From assembly GCA_027067965.1 (NCBI GenBank), contig JAMOUV010000010.1, positions 186,001 to 250,000 on the forward strand: a stretch of 64,000 bases of DNA, written 5' to 3'. Positions 43,849 to 53,120 of this stretch are shown here, one piece after another. The notes below the pieces were generated by a model that did no database searches, was not told the origin of the DNA, and worked only from the letters and a program-made list of their open reading frames with translations. The DNA comes from Flavobacteriales bacterium (GTDB lineage Bacteria > Bacteroidota > Bacteroidia > Flavobacteriales > Flavobacteriaceae). The position numbers and the translations under genes were made by a program. Within the stretch, counting starts at the first letter, position 1; each line of letters starts with the position of its first letter.

Positions 43849-46569
43849 TTACCCTTGTAAAGGTATTTCTTTAATTTTTCTGACATATTTTGACTGATAT
43901 ATTTCGGGAGGCATAATCCTGTCGGGTATAGATTTTTTGAATTTGAAACGGAATGTTTTGGCATCGTTTCTTTCTTCGTCGTAGATGATAAATAATTTAA
44001 TTTTTTCCTTTAAATCATTTATTTCTTCATCTGCATTGATAATAAATTTCCCTTCTACTTTATTGCTGTTTAACCGGTAAGTTTTCCATAACCATTTCGA
44101 TTTTTGTTTATATTCATTTTCAAAAAGAATATGATCATTTTTCTCGAGTTGAATAGCGGGAATTTTATCTTGTTTTTGGTTTTTGAATAGAATGGCCAAT
44201 TGAATATTTTCGGTTTCCGCCGGCATCCGGATGCTAAATTCTATAATACTATCTTTCAGGCGGGAAGCGATTTCTATTCCACTAACGGGATATTGAACAC
44301 CATAATAAAGATTTTCCGAAATATCTTTGACTTTTGAACCTTTATAATAGGTTTTTCTTATCATTTCCGGGTTTAATATGGTAATGGAATCATAATCGTA
44401 AAAGGTATATTCCATATTTTTGGTATCTAATTTTCGGTAGCGAAATTTTGTTCCTGCAGGTAATAGCCAACGGGCTGTATTTTTGGGATAAATTTCATAT
44501 ACGGCTGTTTCATAACCGTTGAGTGTCAATGAAATGGAATCTCCCGTTTGAAAAGTCCGGTTAAAAATATAATGATAAGGATATACTTGTTCGACAACTA
44601 AATCTTTTGCATCATGATTTAAACCCAAAGCCAGGTCCAACTTGATTTTAAGGATTTGGCTGTCGATATACGGATTTCTGGCGGCGATGATACCTTTATT
44701 TCCTTTGAAATGCACATAACCGTAAGCTTCCTGTTCTGCGGGATTGCCACCTTCATAAAAAGTGTTTTTTAAGATATCAAACCGGTCTTTCGCCCATTTG
44801 AGAGATTGCGAAATGGACTTCCATTCGTCGTCGGTTAATATATCCGGGGAAATATACAATTCATACATAGATACACCGCGGGCAAAATAAAGGAGGGCAT
44901 TATTGGTAAATTTATCCAAAGGTTCTTTTTCGCCACCGAGCTTTTGCAAATTACCTTTGATAATGCCGTGGGTCATTAGATTGGCAATGGGAAACCAGTT
45001 GTCATGATGTTTAAAATCATCCCATAATACATAATCGCGATAGGTCATGGCGGCATCACGCTTGCTAATGGAAGGGGTATTGGCAAATCCGTAATCATAG
45101 CCCTGCATCCAAATTTGATTGGCATACAAAAGCCACCATGGACTTAACCACGTACCCGAAGTGATATTAAGATACACATCCGGATTTATTGCCCGGACGG
45201 CATCGCATTTGTCCACAACGGATTGCATCACCGCACGCCGGGAGTAAATACCTACCGGATGACCGTGATCCGGTTCGCTGCATGAAAATTGAATGCCGTC
45301 CCATTTGAAAAATGAAACACCATGATCTTTGACGAAATCCGTCACTCTTTTACGAAATAAACGGCTATAATTTTTGCCCGCTAAACAGAGCATGGCGTCA
45401 TGGCGTTTGGAAGTATCGCCCACCACTTCATAACCGTGTTCCATCATCCATTTTATCCGCTTGTTGCGGAAGGAATAGCCGCCGGTAGGCCCGAACCATA
45501 TACCCAAACCGGTATTCATTTCTTTGAGTTTGTCGGAAATGGGTTTCATGCCGCGCGGAAAAGTTTCTTTGCGTATTTGCCAATCGCTTTCATAGACATC
45601 CCAACCGTCGTCCAATACAAAAGCATCCAAGTGTATTCCATATTTATCGGTCATGTTTTTCTTAATCAAATCGATAATGCGCATTATATTCTCTTCATTC
45701 ATCACATTTTCCGGCGGAATGTTTTTAAAAGCAGGCGACCGCAAATCATACCAACTGTTATACAAGGTATAGGGTTTATCTATCTTAAACCTAATATCAT
45801 CCATATATTGATAAAACCACCATCGCAAGCGTTCGTCGGGGGTAATACCTATAACCGCCCAATGAGATGCAATGCCCTTGTTGTCGATTTTTTGACCGAT
45901 TTCTTGGGTGCATTCAATTTGATATGCATCATGTTGATTATAAATAAATTGATCGGCAGCCGGATATTCCAATCCCACAAAAACGCCATGATTTCCAGCG
46001 ATGAATCCGACAGGTTGGCCGAATCCGCCGTTTTTTATCCATTTATCGATTTGAGAAGAGGAAACGGAAAAATTAACCGGTGATATCTTTTGCAAAAAAT
46101 GTTTATTGGCTTTGGGATCCTGAATAATTATTTTTTTTCTGATGTAAAAGGCATGCCCGGGTAATTGATATTCAATACGCACCTTTAAGTGATGTTTGAC
46201 CGGCTTTAAATAAACCGTCATGAGCCGGTCGCCGTTTAAATTTTGTGTACTTATACTATCGATACGAAAATTTTTTTGTGTAAAAACTACCGGATTTTCG
46301 GCATTGTGTAATTTGCCGGGTGCCCGCCAATAGGTCCACATGACTTCAAAACTAAAACCGCCGTCGGTATGTAATTCGAAAGTTTTATCATCGGAACCGG
46401 AAGATTTCGACCGGAATATTTCCCGATCTATTTGCCCGTTTTTTGCAACAAGGGTATAAGAAAGTTTTTCATTAGAAATCGTGTAATGTGCCGTATTTTC
46501 TTGAGTAAAAGCATACCTGGCTAGAATGACGGTAAATAAAATGCTTGCAAAAAATTTGGAAAATTTCAT
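43849..46569 (-). CDS. Secreted clan GH-D glycoside hydrolase (alpha-galactosidase-like)
   Basis: The 906-aa protein has a signal peptide (about 1-22), an N-terminal beta-sandwich (about 25-270), a (beta/alpha)8 domain (about 280-640) and C-terminal beta domains. In the barrel, FVLDDGWDVYE (about 318-328) and FFKWDGIQ (about 420-427, with the likely nucleophile Asp) match clan GH-D (GH27/GH31/GH36). Its action is probably exo-cleavage of an alpha-linked sugar; linkage is unknown. It is divergent from a beta-helix protein likely acting on the same glycan. No SusC/SusD pair is nearby. Confidence 0.8.
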   Translation of the reverse strand: MKFSKFFASILFTVILARYAFTQENTAHYTISNEKLSYTLVAKNGQIDREIFRSKSSGSDDKTFELHTDGGFSFEVMWTYWRAPGKLHNAENPVVFTQKNFRIDSISTQNLNGDRLMTVYLKPVKHHLKVRIEYQLPGHAFYIRKKIIIQDPKANKHFLQKISPVNFSVSSSQIDKWIKNGGFGQPVGFIAGNHGVFVGLEYPAADQFIYNQHDAYQIECTQEIGQKIDNKGIASHWAVIGITPDERLRWWFYQYMDDIRFKIDKPYTLYNSWYDLRSPAFKNIPPENVMNEENIMRIIDLIKKNMTDKYGIHLDAFVLDDGWDVYESDWQIRKETFPRGMKPISDKLKEMNTGLGIWFGPTGGYSFRNKRIKWMMEHGYEVVGDTSKRHDAMLCLAGKNYSRLFRKRVTDFVKDHGVSFFKWDGIQFSCSEPDHGHPVGIYSRRAVMQSVVDKCDAVRAINPDVYLNITSGTWLSPWWLLYANQIWMQGYDYGFANTPSISKRDAAMTYRDYVLWDDFKHHDNWFPIANLMTHGIIKGNLQKLGGEKEPLDKFTNNALLYFARGVSMYELYISPDILTDDEWKSISQSLKWAKDRFDILKNTFYEGGNPAEQEAYGYVHFKGNKGIIAARNPYIDSQILKIKLDLALGLNHDAKDLVVEQVYPYHYIFNRTFQTGDSISLTLNGYETAVYEIYPKNTARWLLPAGTKFRYRKLDTKNMEYTFYDYDSITILNPEMIRKTYYKGSKVKDISENLYYGVQYPVSGIEIASRLKDSIIEFSIRMPAETENIQLAILFKNQKQDKIPAIQLEKNDHILFENEYKQKSKWLWKTYRLNSNKVEGKFIINADEEINDLKEKIKLFIIYDEERNDAKTFRFKFKKSIPDRIMPPEIYQSKYVRKIKEIPLQG

Positions 46570-46598
46570 AAGATTCGATTTTAAATCTGAGCGTATCT

Positions 46599-46606
46599 CA
46601 AATATA
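46599..46606 (-). promoter_or_regulatory. -7 promoter element (TATATTTG) of the GH-D gene
   Basis: Exact TAnnTTTG box 29 bp upstream of the ATG at 46569 on the minus strand. Confidence 0.5.
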
Positions 46607-46904
46607 CATTATTTCTTATTAAACAGGGGAAACAAATTCTTTTTATATCCTGATACGAGGAAATTCGCTTTTATTTATCATCATATTTTATTTTCTTCCT
46701 TGATTGATATGGTAAATATACAACATGTTAATTTACAACGCTTTATCCGGTTATTTTATTTTAAATCCAAATGGAATTTTTGAATATATAAAAGATTTCT
46801 TCCCGTAAATTTCGAGCAAATAATTTCTTATTGAAAGATTTTCTTTATCTTCATATCCGGACCCGAATAAAATCTATTCAATCTAAACACAGCTTAAATT
46901 ACGG
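46607..46904. other. AT-rich divergent intergenic region between two glycan genes
   Basis: About 300 bases hold the upstream regions of the GH-D gene (minus) and the beta-helix gene (plus). No exact -7 box was found for the plus gene; TAAATTAC near 46891 is the closest. No RNA gene or repeat was seen. Confidence 0.5.
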
Positions 46905-48941
46905 ATGATGAGATTTTTTTCCATAATCGCCCTCATGCTTATTTTCATCTTATCTTGTTCGGATAAAAATGAAATTTTCGTAGCGCCTGATGGTAGCGAT
47001 ATGAATCCGGGCACAAAATCACGTTCCTTGTCGTCCGTATATAAAGCACTGGAATTGGTAGCAAAAGACAATCGGGACAAAATAATCTATCTGCGTGAAG
47101 GAACGTATTATTTGGATTCCACCCTCCCGATTAATCGTATATCGAATTTAGTTATAAGGCCGTATAAAAACGAAAAAGTCATATTTACCGGAGCCAAAAA
47201 AATTCGCGGATTTAAACGGCTACATAAAAAAGTGCCGGGTTTCAATCGAATTCAAGACAGTGTGCGTGCACATATCTATTACGTCGATTTACGTTCTTTG
47301 GGTATCCACAGCTACGGTCAAATCAAACCGCGAGGTTTTAGACGAAAAATAATGCCTTCCGGTTTAATGCTGTATTTTAACGGCCATCAAATGACCATTG
47401 CGCGATGGCCTAACCGGGGATGGCTTCATATACATCATGTGCCCGAGTCATTAAACGGCAAAGGATTTGCTTTTGCAGAAAACAGACCTTCCAAATGGCA
47501 TCAGCCGGATCGAATTTGGATGCACGGATATTGGAAGTGGAATTGGGCGGATGCTTATGTAAAAATTCAACGAATAGATACGGTCCGTAAGCATATCCAT
47601 ATCGCCGAACCGCAAAGCCCCTATCCTTATACCGCCGGAGGACGATTTTATTTTTTTAATATTTTGGAAGAATTGGATACCCCCGGCGAATGGTATTTAG
47701 ACCGAAATCGCGGCATATTGTATTTTTATCCGCCCTCGGACTTGAAAGAAACGGATGAAATTTATGTTTCTATTTTGGATTCATTTATGATAGTAATGAA
47801 AGATGCCCGCCATGTCCGGATTGAAAACATCGGTTTTATGTATGCCAATCATGGAGGGGTTGAAATTTTACGAGGGAAAAATAACTTAATAAAAAATTGC
47901 CGGTTTCGACATCTAAATACACTGGCAGTGCGTATCGGTAAAGAAAAAAAGAATAACAAAAACGATCGAATTAACGGGAATTTCGGTGATGCCGGAAATT
48001 ATAACGGCATCACGGGATGCGAAATTTCGGATTGCGGTGAAGGAGGAATCATGGTAGGCGGTGGCCACAGAGCAACTTTGCAAGCGGGCAATAATTATGT
48101 AGAGAATTGTAAAATTTACAAAACGGCCACATGGGTAAAAACCTATCGCCCGGGTATTTATGTGTTAGGGGTAGGTAACCGGATTGCCCGAAACGAAATA
48201 TATGATTTGCCCCATTCGGCCGTTTTATTTAAGGGGAATGAACACTTGATAGAATATAACAATATCTACCGGGTCTGTACCGAAACGGCCGATGCCGGTG
48301 CCATTTATACCGGCAGGGATTGGACCGGTTGCGGACACGTAATACGCTATAATTATATTCATGACTTACGAGTGAATATTAAAAAAAGTGATGAAAATTT
48401 TACGGATGTTATCGGTGTTTATCTTGATGATTTTACTTCGGGAATAGAAGTTTTCGGAAATATATTTTACAAAGCGGGACGTAGTTTGCTGATAGGCGGA
48501 GGTAGAAACAATCATGTAAGGAATAATATATTTATTGAAGGGAATCCGGCATTGCATATCGATGCCCGGGGCACCGGTTGGGGAAAAAGATATTTCCCGG
48601 TTCTAATAGAGCGTTACCATTTGGTTGATGCAAACCGCCCGCGTTACAGTGAACGTTATCCTTTTTTGAAAAATTTACTCGAAGACCAGCCGGAAATTCC
48701 CAAATATAATTGCGTGGAAACCAATGTTTTTTGTAAAGGCAATTGGCTTGAATTGTTAGACGGATTGCAAGACAGTATCGTGTGTTTTCGTAATAATGTG
48801 GTAAAGAAAGATTCATGCGATTTTTTCCGAATAAACCGTAATCGTATAAAAATCGATTTTAATTCCAAAATATTTCCTCCCGGGTTCGAAAGAATTCCGG
48901 TGGAAAGGATCGGTGTAAACGTCAAACAAAAAACATATTAA
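46905..48941 (+). CDS. Right-handed beta-helix lipoprotein, probable glycan-active enzyme
   Basis: The 678-aa protein has a lipoprotein signal (LIFILSC, Cys18), then FVAPDGSDMNPGT, the usual entry to right-handed parallel beta-helix proteins. Many short Asn/Gly-rich turns follow (about 290-560, for example NYNGITGCEISDCGEGG and YNNIYRV). The overall plan resembles GH110-type alpha-galactosidases and polysaccharide lyases; which applies cannot be told without a search. Its place beside a GH-D enzyme suggests joint action on one glycan. Confidence 0.8.
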   Translation: MMRFFSIIALMLIFILSCSDKNEIFVAPDGSDMNPGTKSRSLSSVYKALELVAKDNRDKIIYLREGTYYLDSTLPINRISNLVIRPYKNEKVIFTGAKKIRGFKRLHKKVPGFNRIQDSVRAHIYYVDLRSLGIHSYGQIKPRGFRRKIMPSGLMLYFNGHQMTIARWPNRGWLHIHHVPESLNGKGFAFAENRPSKWHQPDRIWMHGYWKWNWADAYVKIQRIDTVRKHIHIAEPQSPYPYTAGGRFYFFNILEELDTPGEWYLDRNRGILYFYPPSDLKETDEIYVSILDSFMIVMKDARHVRIENIGFMYANHGGVEILRGKNNLIKNCRFRHLNTLAVRIGKEKKNNKNDRINGNFGDAGNYNGITGCEISDCGEGGIMVGGGHRATLQAGNNYVENCKIYKTATWVKTYRPGIYVLGVGNRIARNEIYDLPHSAVLFKGNEHLIEYNNIYRVCTETADAGAIYTGRDWTGCGHVIRYNYIHDLRVNIKKSDENFTDVIGVYLDDFTSGIEVFGNIFYKAGRSLLIGGGRNNHVRNNIFIEGNPALHIDARGTGWGKRYFPVLIERYHLVDANRPRYSERYPFLKNLLEDQPEIPKYNCVETNVFCKGNWLELLDGLQDSIVCFRNNVVKKDSCDFFRINRNRIKIDFNSKIFPPGFERIPVERIGVNVKQKTY

Positions 48942-48951
48942 AAAAACAGGA

Positions 48952-49851
48952 CTATTTTATCTTATTATATTTATGTCCGGTTGATAAAGATTTTTTCCAA
49001 AACGGTTTTACTACATGGCCTTTTTTATGACTTAAAATAATGAGAATGATTGCCACAATAAAGCAAAATAGAGTTGCTTGAACGGATCCTTCCGGGCCGA
49101 ATTGCCCGCCGGTTAGCCATTCCGGGCCCTCAATCCGGGAATTGATTAAAGTTTTTGAAAGCGCATTTCCTGACACATTTGCCCCGAAAATGGCCGATTG
49201 TGTAAAATTCCATGCAAAATGTAAGGCGATAGGCATCCATAAATTTCTTGCATACATATAAGCCGCACCGAGTAATAAACCCGCTTGAATGGCAATGCCT
49301 ATTCCCGTTAATAACGAACTGTTCGGATTGCCGAGATGCATGGCCCCGAAAATAGCCGAGGAGATGATCAATGCCATATAACTTCCTAATTTTTCTTCCG
49401 TAATGCGGAAGATGATTCCTCTAAATAGCGTTTCTTCGAAAATAGCAGAGCCGAAAGCCATTGCAATCGGCGGAATCACATAATGAAAAGGATTAACTGA
49501 AACGACGGAATAGCCACCTTTCAAATAAATCACTAAAATGGTCAAAGATTGGAGAAGTGCTCCCAAAAGGAATCCCAAGGTTAAATTTTTGGCGAGCCCC
49601 TTAGTTGAAAATTCCAAGATTTTTCTTTTTTCATAAAACCTAAAAAGAAGAATATAGACCGAGACCACCAAAACGGAGGAAACAATGACAAGGACAAGTA
49701 TGCGGACTTCGGTGGACAAAGGAGAATGCATTAAAATTTTGTCGAGATAATATTGAGAAAATCCGTAGGTGCTAATTATCACGATAATTCCGATAATGAT
49801 TCTTGTGAGAGGAAAATAAAGAATTTTTTTACCGAGGGATGGAAGATTCAT
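48952..49851 (-). CDS. CPBP-family intramembrane metalloprotease
   Basis: The 299-aa protein has about eight membrane helices. The CPBP motif 1 EETLFRG (EExxxR) lies near residue 140, motif 2 FGAMHLGN near 170 and motif 3 HFAWNFTQ near 213. These are the Abi/CAAX-like catalytic residues. The role could be peptide or bacteriocin processing or prenyl-protein-like cleavage; nothing nearby indicates which. It is convergent with the beta-helix gene, 10 bp between stops. Confidence 0.9.
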   Translation of the reverse strand: MNLPSLGKKILYFPLTRIIIGIIVIISTYGFSQYYLDKILMHSPLSTEVRILVLVIVSSVLVVSVYILLFRFYEKRKILEFSTKGLAKNLTLGFLLGALLQSLTILVIYLKGGYSVVSVNPFHYVIPPIAMAFGSAIFEETLFRGIIFRITEEKLGSYMALIISSAIFGAMHLGNPNSSLLTGIGIAIQAGLLLGAAYMYARNLWMPIALHFAWNFTQSAIFGANVSGNALSKTLINSRIEGPEWLTGGQFGPEGSVQATLFCFIVAIILIILSHKKGHVVKPFWKKSLSTGHKYNKIK

Positions 49852-49989
49852 AATGCTTGGTTTTTTATTTAAATTTCAAATGATATGAAAAAGATATATC
49901 TACATGCGCTTCTTTGTGTTTGAAAAAAGAATAATGTCGATAGGAGTTGATATTCAACGTTTTATCAATATACTTTGATTCATCATTAT

Positions 49990-50994
49990 TTAATTCAATT
50001 CCGTGATACCGAATTCCAAAATAGCAATAGGTTTGTTCGAAAGACGGATTAGTTCGGGATAAACATCCTTTAAAATATCCGAAAATTCTTGATATTCTTC
50101 TTCTTTTTCTTGCGGGCCGTACACACTGACACCCAACCAGTCGATATAGTGGTCTCCCGGAAAATAGAGCGCAATTTCATTCCAACTGACATCCGGTTCG
50201 CTATAAGCATTCACATGAAAAAACCATGTGATATTACGGGCGCCGTTGTTTCGGCAAATATCGATGATGTGCCGGTAAGCGTCTCTAAACCTTTCGGCGC
50301 CGTCTGGCCATAAGGGGTCACCGTAGCCGGTACTTGCACCGGCTCCGTTATATTGACCGTTCCAAGGAAACCAATTCCCGTTTACTTCCGCCCCGAATTC
50401 GACCAACAAATGCATATGGCTTCGGGCCGCGTCGATAGCCCATTGCGTGATTTCCGCATCAAAATCTCCGTCAATTATCCTTTGCATGGTATAAACCGGA
50501 TCGGGGCCTCCTTCATTGAAACCGGATCTGGGCATGATTCTGATGAACGGAATTTTTCCTGTCGAATGAATGGTTTGGACTTCCGTCCAAGGAAAGTGTA
50601 TATGATCGTACCAGTTATTTGAAAAATATGCCCAAACTATATTTTTTTCGACAAGCGCTTCGAATTCATAAATTCTTTCTTCGGTAACAAAGTCTTCCGT
50701 TTCGCCGAAATCCGGATAGGCCGAATGATAAATACCGGACGACGGCTCGATTAGTTTATTCGAATCGAAATGGGCCGTTGTGATAAAAAACGGTGATTTT
50801 ACTCCGGTTTTATAAGCGTGCAAACTTTCAGGTGAAGAATCAACCCTTAATAAACTTCGATCAAAATTTTCATGCCACCAAGAAACGGCCTTTACCTTAG
50901 GAAAGTCATGATTTTCCAAGCAAATAAAAGCATTTTCAATCCATTTGGCTTTTTTGTTTACTTCCGTTTTTTTTCGGCATGAAATTAAAACCAA
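49990..50994 (-). pseudogene. Decayed GH26-like (beta-mannanase-type) lipoprotein gene
   Basis: The translation has GH26-type motifs: VEFGAEVNGNWFPW (acid/base Glu region), DWLGVSVYG, and ILEFG (nucleophile Glu). It stops six residues after ILEFG, so the last beta-strand/helix unit of the barrel is missing. At the 5' end, the frame continues to 51078 and encodes a convincing lipoprotein signal (TRFILFFSIILVLISC), but contains no ATG, GTG or TTG before that signal. The only standard start, the TTG at 50994, lies inside it. Loss of both ends suggests a pseudogene, although an ATT/ATA start cannot be ruled out. Confidence 0.6.
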
Positions 50995-51184
50995 GATAAT
51001 TGAAAAAAATAATATGAACCTCGTCCGTATAATAAATCTACCTCGATAATTGATATAATTTAATTGCTTAATCGAAATTCAATATACATATTTTATTTGT
51101 ATGGCATTTATATAGAGGACGTATTTCATTTCCATACATTTTAAGACAAAATAATTTGTATGGGATTAGCCGAAAAAAAAATAA

Positions 51185-51192
51185 TATATTTG
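51185..51192 (+). promoter_or_regulatory. -7 promoter element (TATATTTG) of the 51.2-kb surface-protein gene
   Basis: Exact TAnnTTTG box 29 bp upstream of the ATG at 51222. It lies inside the longer frame, supporting the later start. Confidence 0.55.
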
Positions 51193-51221
51193 TTAGAATT
51201 TGTTTTAAAAATTTTTTAGCT

Positions 51222-51770
51222 ATGAAAAAGTTATTTTTACTTCTTATTATTTTTTACGGAATAGATTTTTATGCGCAAGTAGGCATTGGGATTAATGCGC
51301 CGGACCCTTCCGCTATGTTGGATGTTCGAAGCAAAACTTCGGGTTTTGCCATGCCCCGGATGACATCGGCCGAGAGAACAAGCATCACCAACCCGGTTGC
51401 CGGACTCCAAGTATATGACACGGATTATCAGGCCATTTGGTTCTATGACGGTACCGAGTGGCGAAGTGTAACGCCATTGGCTTACGGAAGAGTACAACCG
51501 GACGGCAATCCGCGTCGAATTGTTGGAGCCACCGTCCAACGTATAGAAACGGGGCATTACAAAATAACATTTAATACGCCCCTGCCCGGTGAAAATTATA
51601 TGGTATCATTAAGTTTACGCAAGGAAGACAATCACGAGCGGGACGACATCACTATTTTCTGGCGTTATATGAATGAACAAAGTTTTGAAGTATTTATTCA
51701 AGACAACGACAATGGATTTAGCGTCGGCATTCCAACCGATAATATGTTTTTATTCTCGGTAATGTATTGA
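51222..51770 (+). CDS. Secreted protein with Bacteroidota tail-fibre/collagen-like N-terminal domain
   Basis: The ATG at 51222 (182 aa) starts a signal peptide (about 1-19, ending FYAQ); the upstream part of the frame is not signal-like. After it, VGIGINAPDPSAMLDVRS, FAMPRMTSAER and WFYDGTEW form the common N-terminal module found in many secreted Bacteroidota surface proteins, usually before repeats. Here a compact ~85-residue beta domain follows instead and the protein ends. It has no T9SS tail. Function unknown. Confidence 0.8.
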   Translation: MKKLFLLLIIFYGIDFYAQVGIGINAPDPSAMLDVRSKTSGFAMPRMTSAERTSITNPVAGLQVYDTDYQAIWFYDGTEWRSVTPLAYGRVQPDGNPRRIVGATVQRIETGHYKITFNTPLPGENYMVSLSLRKEDNHERDDITIFWRYMNEQSFEVFIQDNDNGFSVGIPTDNMFLFSVMY

Positions 51771-51807
51771 TTATTTTTTCGGGGATATAGGGGTTTATTC
51801 TTTTAGA

Positions 51808-51922
51808 AATAGTATCATTTGATAGTATCAAAGGTAGGATTTTCAGGTAAATTCCGGAAAATCGATTTTATATTTTCATTTAGTCGGGATTTTGAAAATA
51901 TGGAATTTTATATTTTCATTTA
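51808..51922. repeat. ~115-bp dispersed repeat, copy 1 (3' of fic)
   Basis: This unit has two GATAGTATC near-palindromes 4 bp apart (first base changed here), then CAAAGGTAGGATTTT, then two TATATTTTCATTT boxes around a TGAAAATAT. It lies 85 bp past the fic stop, in the 237-bp gap before the plus-strand gene end. No minus-strand gene follows it. Confidence 0.85.
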
Positions 51923-52007
51923 CCGTCGATTTTAAAACATGGCGAACATATTTTCCTGTTATTGTGGACAAAATTTTATGGCAATCTGTTTTTTAAATTT
52001 CAAGCAT

Positions 52008-52973
52008 TTATTTGTTTTTCGAAGTCAAAAAATACACCGTCTTGTTCTTATCCCCCGTTTTTTTCAACCATCCTTCCCGTATGGCTTGTTGCAAATCCCG
52101 GCTGGCAGTGGCGGGGGAAATGTTTTTGAACAATTGCATATAATCTTTCCGGGTAAAGGATTTTAGCCCGCTTTGGCGTAAATATGCCAAACGTTCATCC
52201 CGGGTCAGGCGGCGGGCGGGCTGCTTGAGCAATTCCCGTAGGGCTTCTTTCAAGATGGCTAATTGGTAGGTAATAAAAGGCGTAGATTGTCCGGCTTTGT
52301 CCGAAAGGGCAAGGGCGCGGTAATAAGCATCTTGCGATGCGGCAATTATGCTTTCCAAAGGCAGAAACTTAAATACCGGGTTCACTTCCATAAGCAAACG
52401 GGTTTGCCACAGCCGTCCCAAGCGTCCGTTTCCGTCGGCGAAGGGGTGGATGAATTCCAATTCGTAATGAAAAACGCAACTTTTGATAAGAAGCGGATCC
52501 GGGTCGTTTTTCATATACAACATTAAATCTTTCATTAATCCGGGAACGCGACCGGCGGGCGGGGCTATATGCGTAATTTCGTCACCATGGGCAATACCAG
52601 CGCTCCGTGTACGAAACCGGCCGGGATTTTCCATTAATCCTTCCATTAAAACTTTATGGGCTTTTTGTAGCGAAGCCAAAGAATACGGATTGAATTCCGC
52701 CAATTTTTCATAGGCGCGAACGGTATTCAAGACTTCCAAAATATCTTTTTTGGGGCCTATTACGGGGCGTCCGTCCAACAGCGCCGTAATTTGTTCTTCG
52801 TTCAGCGTATTGCCTTCTATTTTCAAGGTGCCGTGTATGGTCTTGACGGCATTTCGCTTGCGCAATTGCGGGGAAGGTTTATCCAAATGCAGTCCCTCTA
52901 CTTGTCCTAACAAACGGGAAAGCTCCGTCAATAAGTGCAAAATTTCCGGCGTAATCTCATAAGGAGGTTTCAT
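52008..52973 (-). CDS. Fic-family AMPylase-like protein (class II, N-terminal inhibitory motif)
   Basis: I prefer the second ATG (52973, 321 aa); the first (52985) lies inside the repeat. The Fic motif HPFADGNGRLGR is complete (about residue 176). A class II inhibitory helix motif TLKIEG, matching [ST]xxxE[GN], lies near residue 49, so activity is probably self-restrained. A winged-helix C-terminus (about 255-315) suggests DNA or partner binding. Fic enzymes transfer AMP to proteins. Its promoter region is repeat copy 2. Confidence 0.9.
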   Translation of the reverse strand: MKPPYEITPEILHLLTELSRLLGQVEGLHLDKPSPQLRKRNAVKTIHGTLKIEGNTLNEEQITALLDGRPVIGPKKDILEVLNTVRAYEKLAEFNPYSLASLQKAHKVLMEGLMENPGRFRTRSAGIAHGDEITHIAPPAGRVPGLMKDLMLYMKNDPDPLLIKSCVFHYELEFIHPFADGNGRLGRLWQTRLLMEVNPVFKFLPLESIIAASQDAYYRALALSDKAGQSTPFITYQLAILKEALRELLKQPARRLTRDERLAYLRQSGLKSFTRKDYMQLFKNISPATASRDLQQAIREGWLKKTGDKNKTVYFLTSKNK

Positions 52974-53088
52974 TGATAGTATCATTTGATAGTATCAAAG
53001 GTAGTGTTTTTCGGGAAAATTGGGGGAAATCGATTTTATATTTTCATTTAGGCGGGATTTTGAAAATATGGAAATTTATATTTTCATA
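52974..53088. repeat. ~115-bp dispersed repeat, copy 2 (5' of fic, 3' of thioredoxin-like gene)
   Basis: Same unit and orientation as copy 1, with both GATAGTATC sites intact (52975-52983 and 52988-52996). The paired sites directly abut the preferred fic ATG. It lies 32 bp beyond the stop of the thioredoxin-like gene. Confidence 0.88.
52996..53003 (-). promoter_or_regulatory. -7 promoter element (TACCTTTG) of fic, within the repeat
   Basis: Exact TAnnTTTG box; the two GATAGTATC palindromes sit between it and the fic ATG, the position expected for an operator. The same box is present in copies 1 and 3. Confidence 0.5.
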
Positions 53089-53120
53089 TTTTAATAAAGA
53101 ATGACATCACCATAGCCATC

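Noticed and set aside
45400-46083. 227-codon plus-strand frame inside the GH-D gene
   Set aside because: It is the antisense shadow of a clearly coding minus-strand gene, with no domain or start context of its own.
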